Source: an uncultured Coriobacteriaceae bacterium (GTDB lineage: Bacteria; Actinomycetota; Coriobacteriia; Coriobacteriales; Atopobiaceae). From it: 6,810 bases of DNA. The stretch spans positions 1 through 6,810 of the forward strand of contig CACXZL010000096.1 in assembly GCA_902772085.1 (NCBI GenBank). Reading direction: 5' to 3'. The notes below the pieces were generated by a model. It was not told the DNA's origin. It saw only the letters and a program-made list of their open reading frames with translations, and ran no database searches. Shown one piece after another: positions 6,460 through 6,810 of this stretch (position 1 is its first letter; every line of letters starts with the position of its first letter). A program made the translations under genes and the position numbers.

Positions 6460-6488
6460 CGCGCCACTAGGCGGGCATGGTGCGCTCC
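6456..6488. repeat. 11-bp hairpin that competes with the preceding stem
   Basis: GGAGCGCGCCA (6456-6466) pairs with TGGTGCGCTCC (6478-6488) through 11 pairs, one of them G-T, with an 11-nt loop CTAGGCGGGCA. Its first three bases are the last bases of the previous hairpin arm, so the two structures exclude each other. No T-run follows. Confidence 0.6.
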
Positions 6489-6536
6489 CGTCTCCGGCGG
6501 GCCACGACGCGGCGCCCGAGTGCGGGGCCGCTGCCG

Positions 6537-6557
6537 ACGCGTGCGCACATGCGCGCG
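6537..6557. other. 21-nt alternating purine-pyrimidine tract
   Basis: From 6537 to 6557 purines and pyrimidines alternate without a break (centre GTGCGCACATGCGCGC). Such GC-rich tracts can adopt Z-DNA or small cruciforms under negative supercoiling. It lies just before the 72-bp array and may be a degenerate edge of it. Confidence 0.5.
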
Positions 6558-6571
6558 ACTGAAGCCGCGGC

Positions 6572-6810
6572 GTGCACATGCGGACGTGTCGGCGGACGGC
6601 GAAGGCGGGTCGCGTCCGACCTTGCGCGCGTCCCGCGTGCGTGTGCCTCTCCGGACGCGCGGAGGCCGGTCCTGGCGCCTCGACGTCCGCATTCGCGCGC
6701 GACCAGAGCGGCCGCGTGCGCAAGCGGACGCCCGCGTGGCGAGTGGGGGCAGGACGTGTCCGTTTGTGCACACGGGACATCCAGGCGTGTGCAAAGTCGG
6801 ACACGTGACC
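6572..6810. repeat. ~72-bp array of alternating inverted motifs, open at the window end
   Basis: Seven copies of a core like GTGYGCAAnCGGACG alternate strictly in orientation. Forward copies carry CGGAC at 6581, 6652, 6725 and 6798 (spacing 71, 73, 73). Reverse copies carry GTCCG at 6614, 6685 and 6758 (spacing 71, 73). Each reverse core starts exactly 33 nt after the preceding forward core. Examples are GTGCACATGCGGACGTGTC (6572-6590), GTGCGCAAGCGGACG (6716-6730) and GTGTGCAAAGTCGGACACG (6787-6805). The array continues beyond the window. Open frames cross it on both strands, but their Arg/Ala/Cys/His-rich products look like translated repeat, not protein. Confidence 0.75.

Larger units (their letters stand above)
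6138..6810. other. 673-bp stretch without a credible gene
   Basis: It holds the vanY promoter and leader, the inverted-end TGTCAC element, two competing hairpins, an alternating purine-pyrimidine tract and the 72-bp alternating array. Long open frames on both strands (for example 6276-6794 minus and 6258-6470 plus) are explained by high GC content and repeats. They lack ribosome sites and recognisable domains. Confidence 0.75.

Noticed and set aside
6276..6794. 172-codon and 118-codon minus-strand frames, and 70-100-codon plus-strand frames, over the right-hand repeats
   Set aside because: All are Arg/Ala/Cys/His-rich translations of the repeats, overlap one another on both strands, and lack ribosome sites or recognisable domains.
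6572..6810. CRISPR array
   Set aside because: Repeats are degenerate, alternate in orientation and have no unique spacers of constant length between identical direct repeats; no cas gene is present.

Overview
The window looks like chromosomal DNA of a GC-rich Gram-positive bacterium, most likely an actinobacterium of the class Coriobacteriia (Olsenella/Atopobium-like). This placement rests on gene order, the cmk-plsC fusion, GTG starts and protein wording; it is inferred, not database-checked. Five complete protein genes and one gene tail are supported.

Left part (1-4816, all + strand) is a compact, probably single operon. It holds the tail of an upstream gene (plausibly scpB), the 23S rRNA pseudouridine synthase rluB, a fused cytidylate kinase/lysophosphatidate acyltransferase (cmk-plsC), the isoprenoid enzyme ispH, and a PDZ/radical-SAM DUF512 protein. 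Neighbours overlap or lie 2-5 nt apart, so translation is probably coupled. Together they cover ribosome maturation, CTP/dCTP supply, phosphatidate synthesis and isoprenoid precursors, a housekeeping growth set.

Middle (4817-6137): the gap between the DUF512 gene and a convergent gene is almost filled by a nested palindromic repeat. The convergent gene encodes a membrane-anchored VanY-type (M15) D,D-carboxypeptidase for peptidoglycan trimming, with a long acidic and then lysine-rich cytoplasmic N-terminus.

Right part (6138-6810) has no credible gene. It starts with the vanY upstream region, including a TATAAT box. Next comes a ~143-bp segment bounded by 10-bp inverted repeats and filled with TGTCAC-type repeats, then a stretch with long alternative hairpins and an alternating purine-pyrimidine tract. 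It ends in a regular ~72-bp array of strictly alternating inverted motifs that runs off the window. These non-coding repeats on both sides of vanY, plus the repeat-linked enzyme fusion, are the most unusual parts of the window. I see no intact transposase, CRISPR array, tRNA or rRNA.
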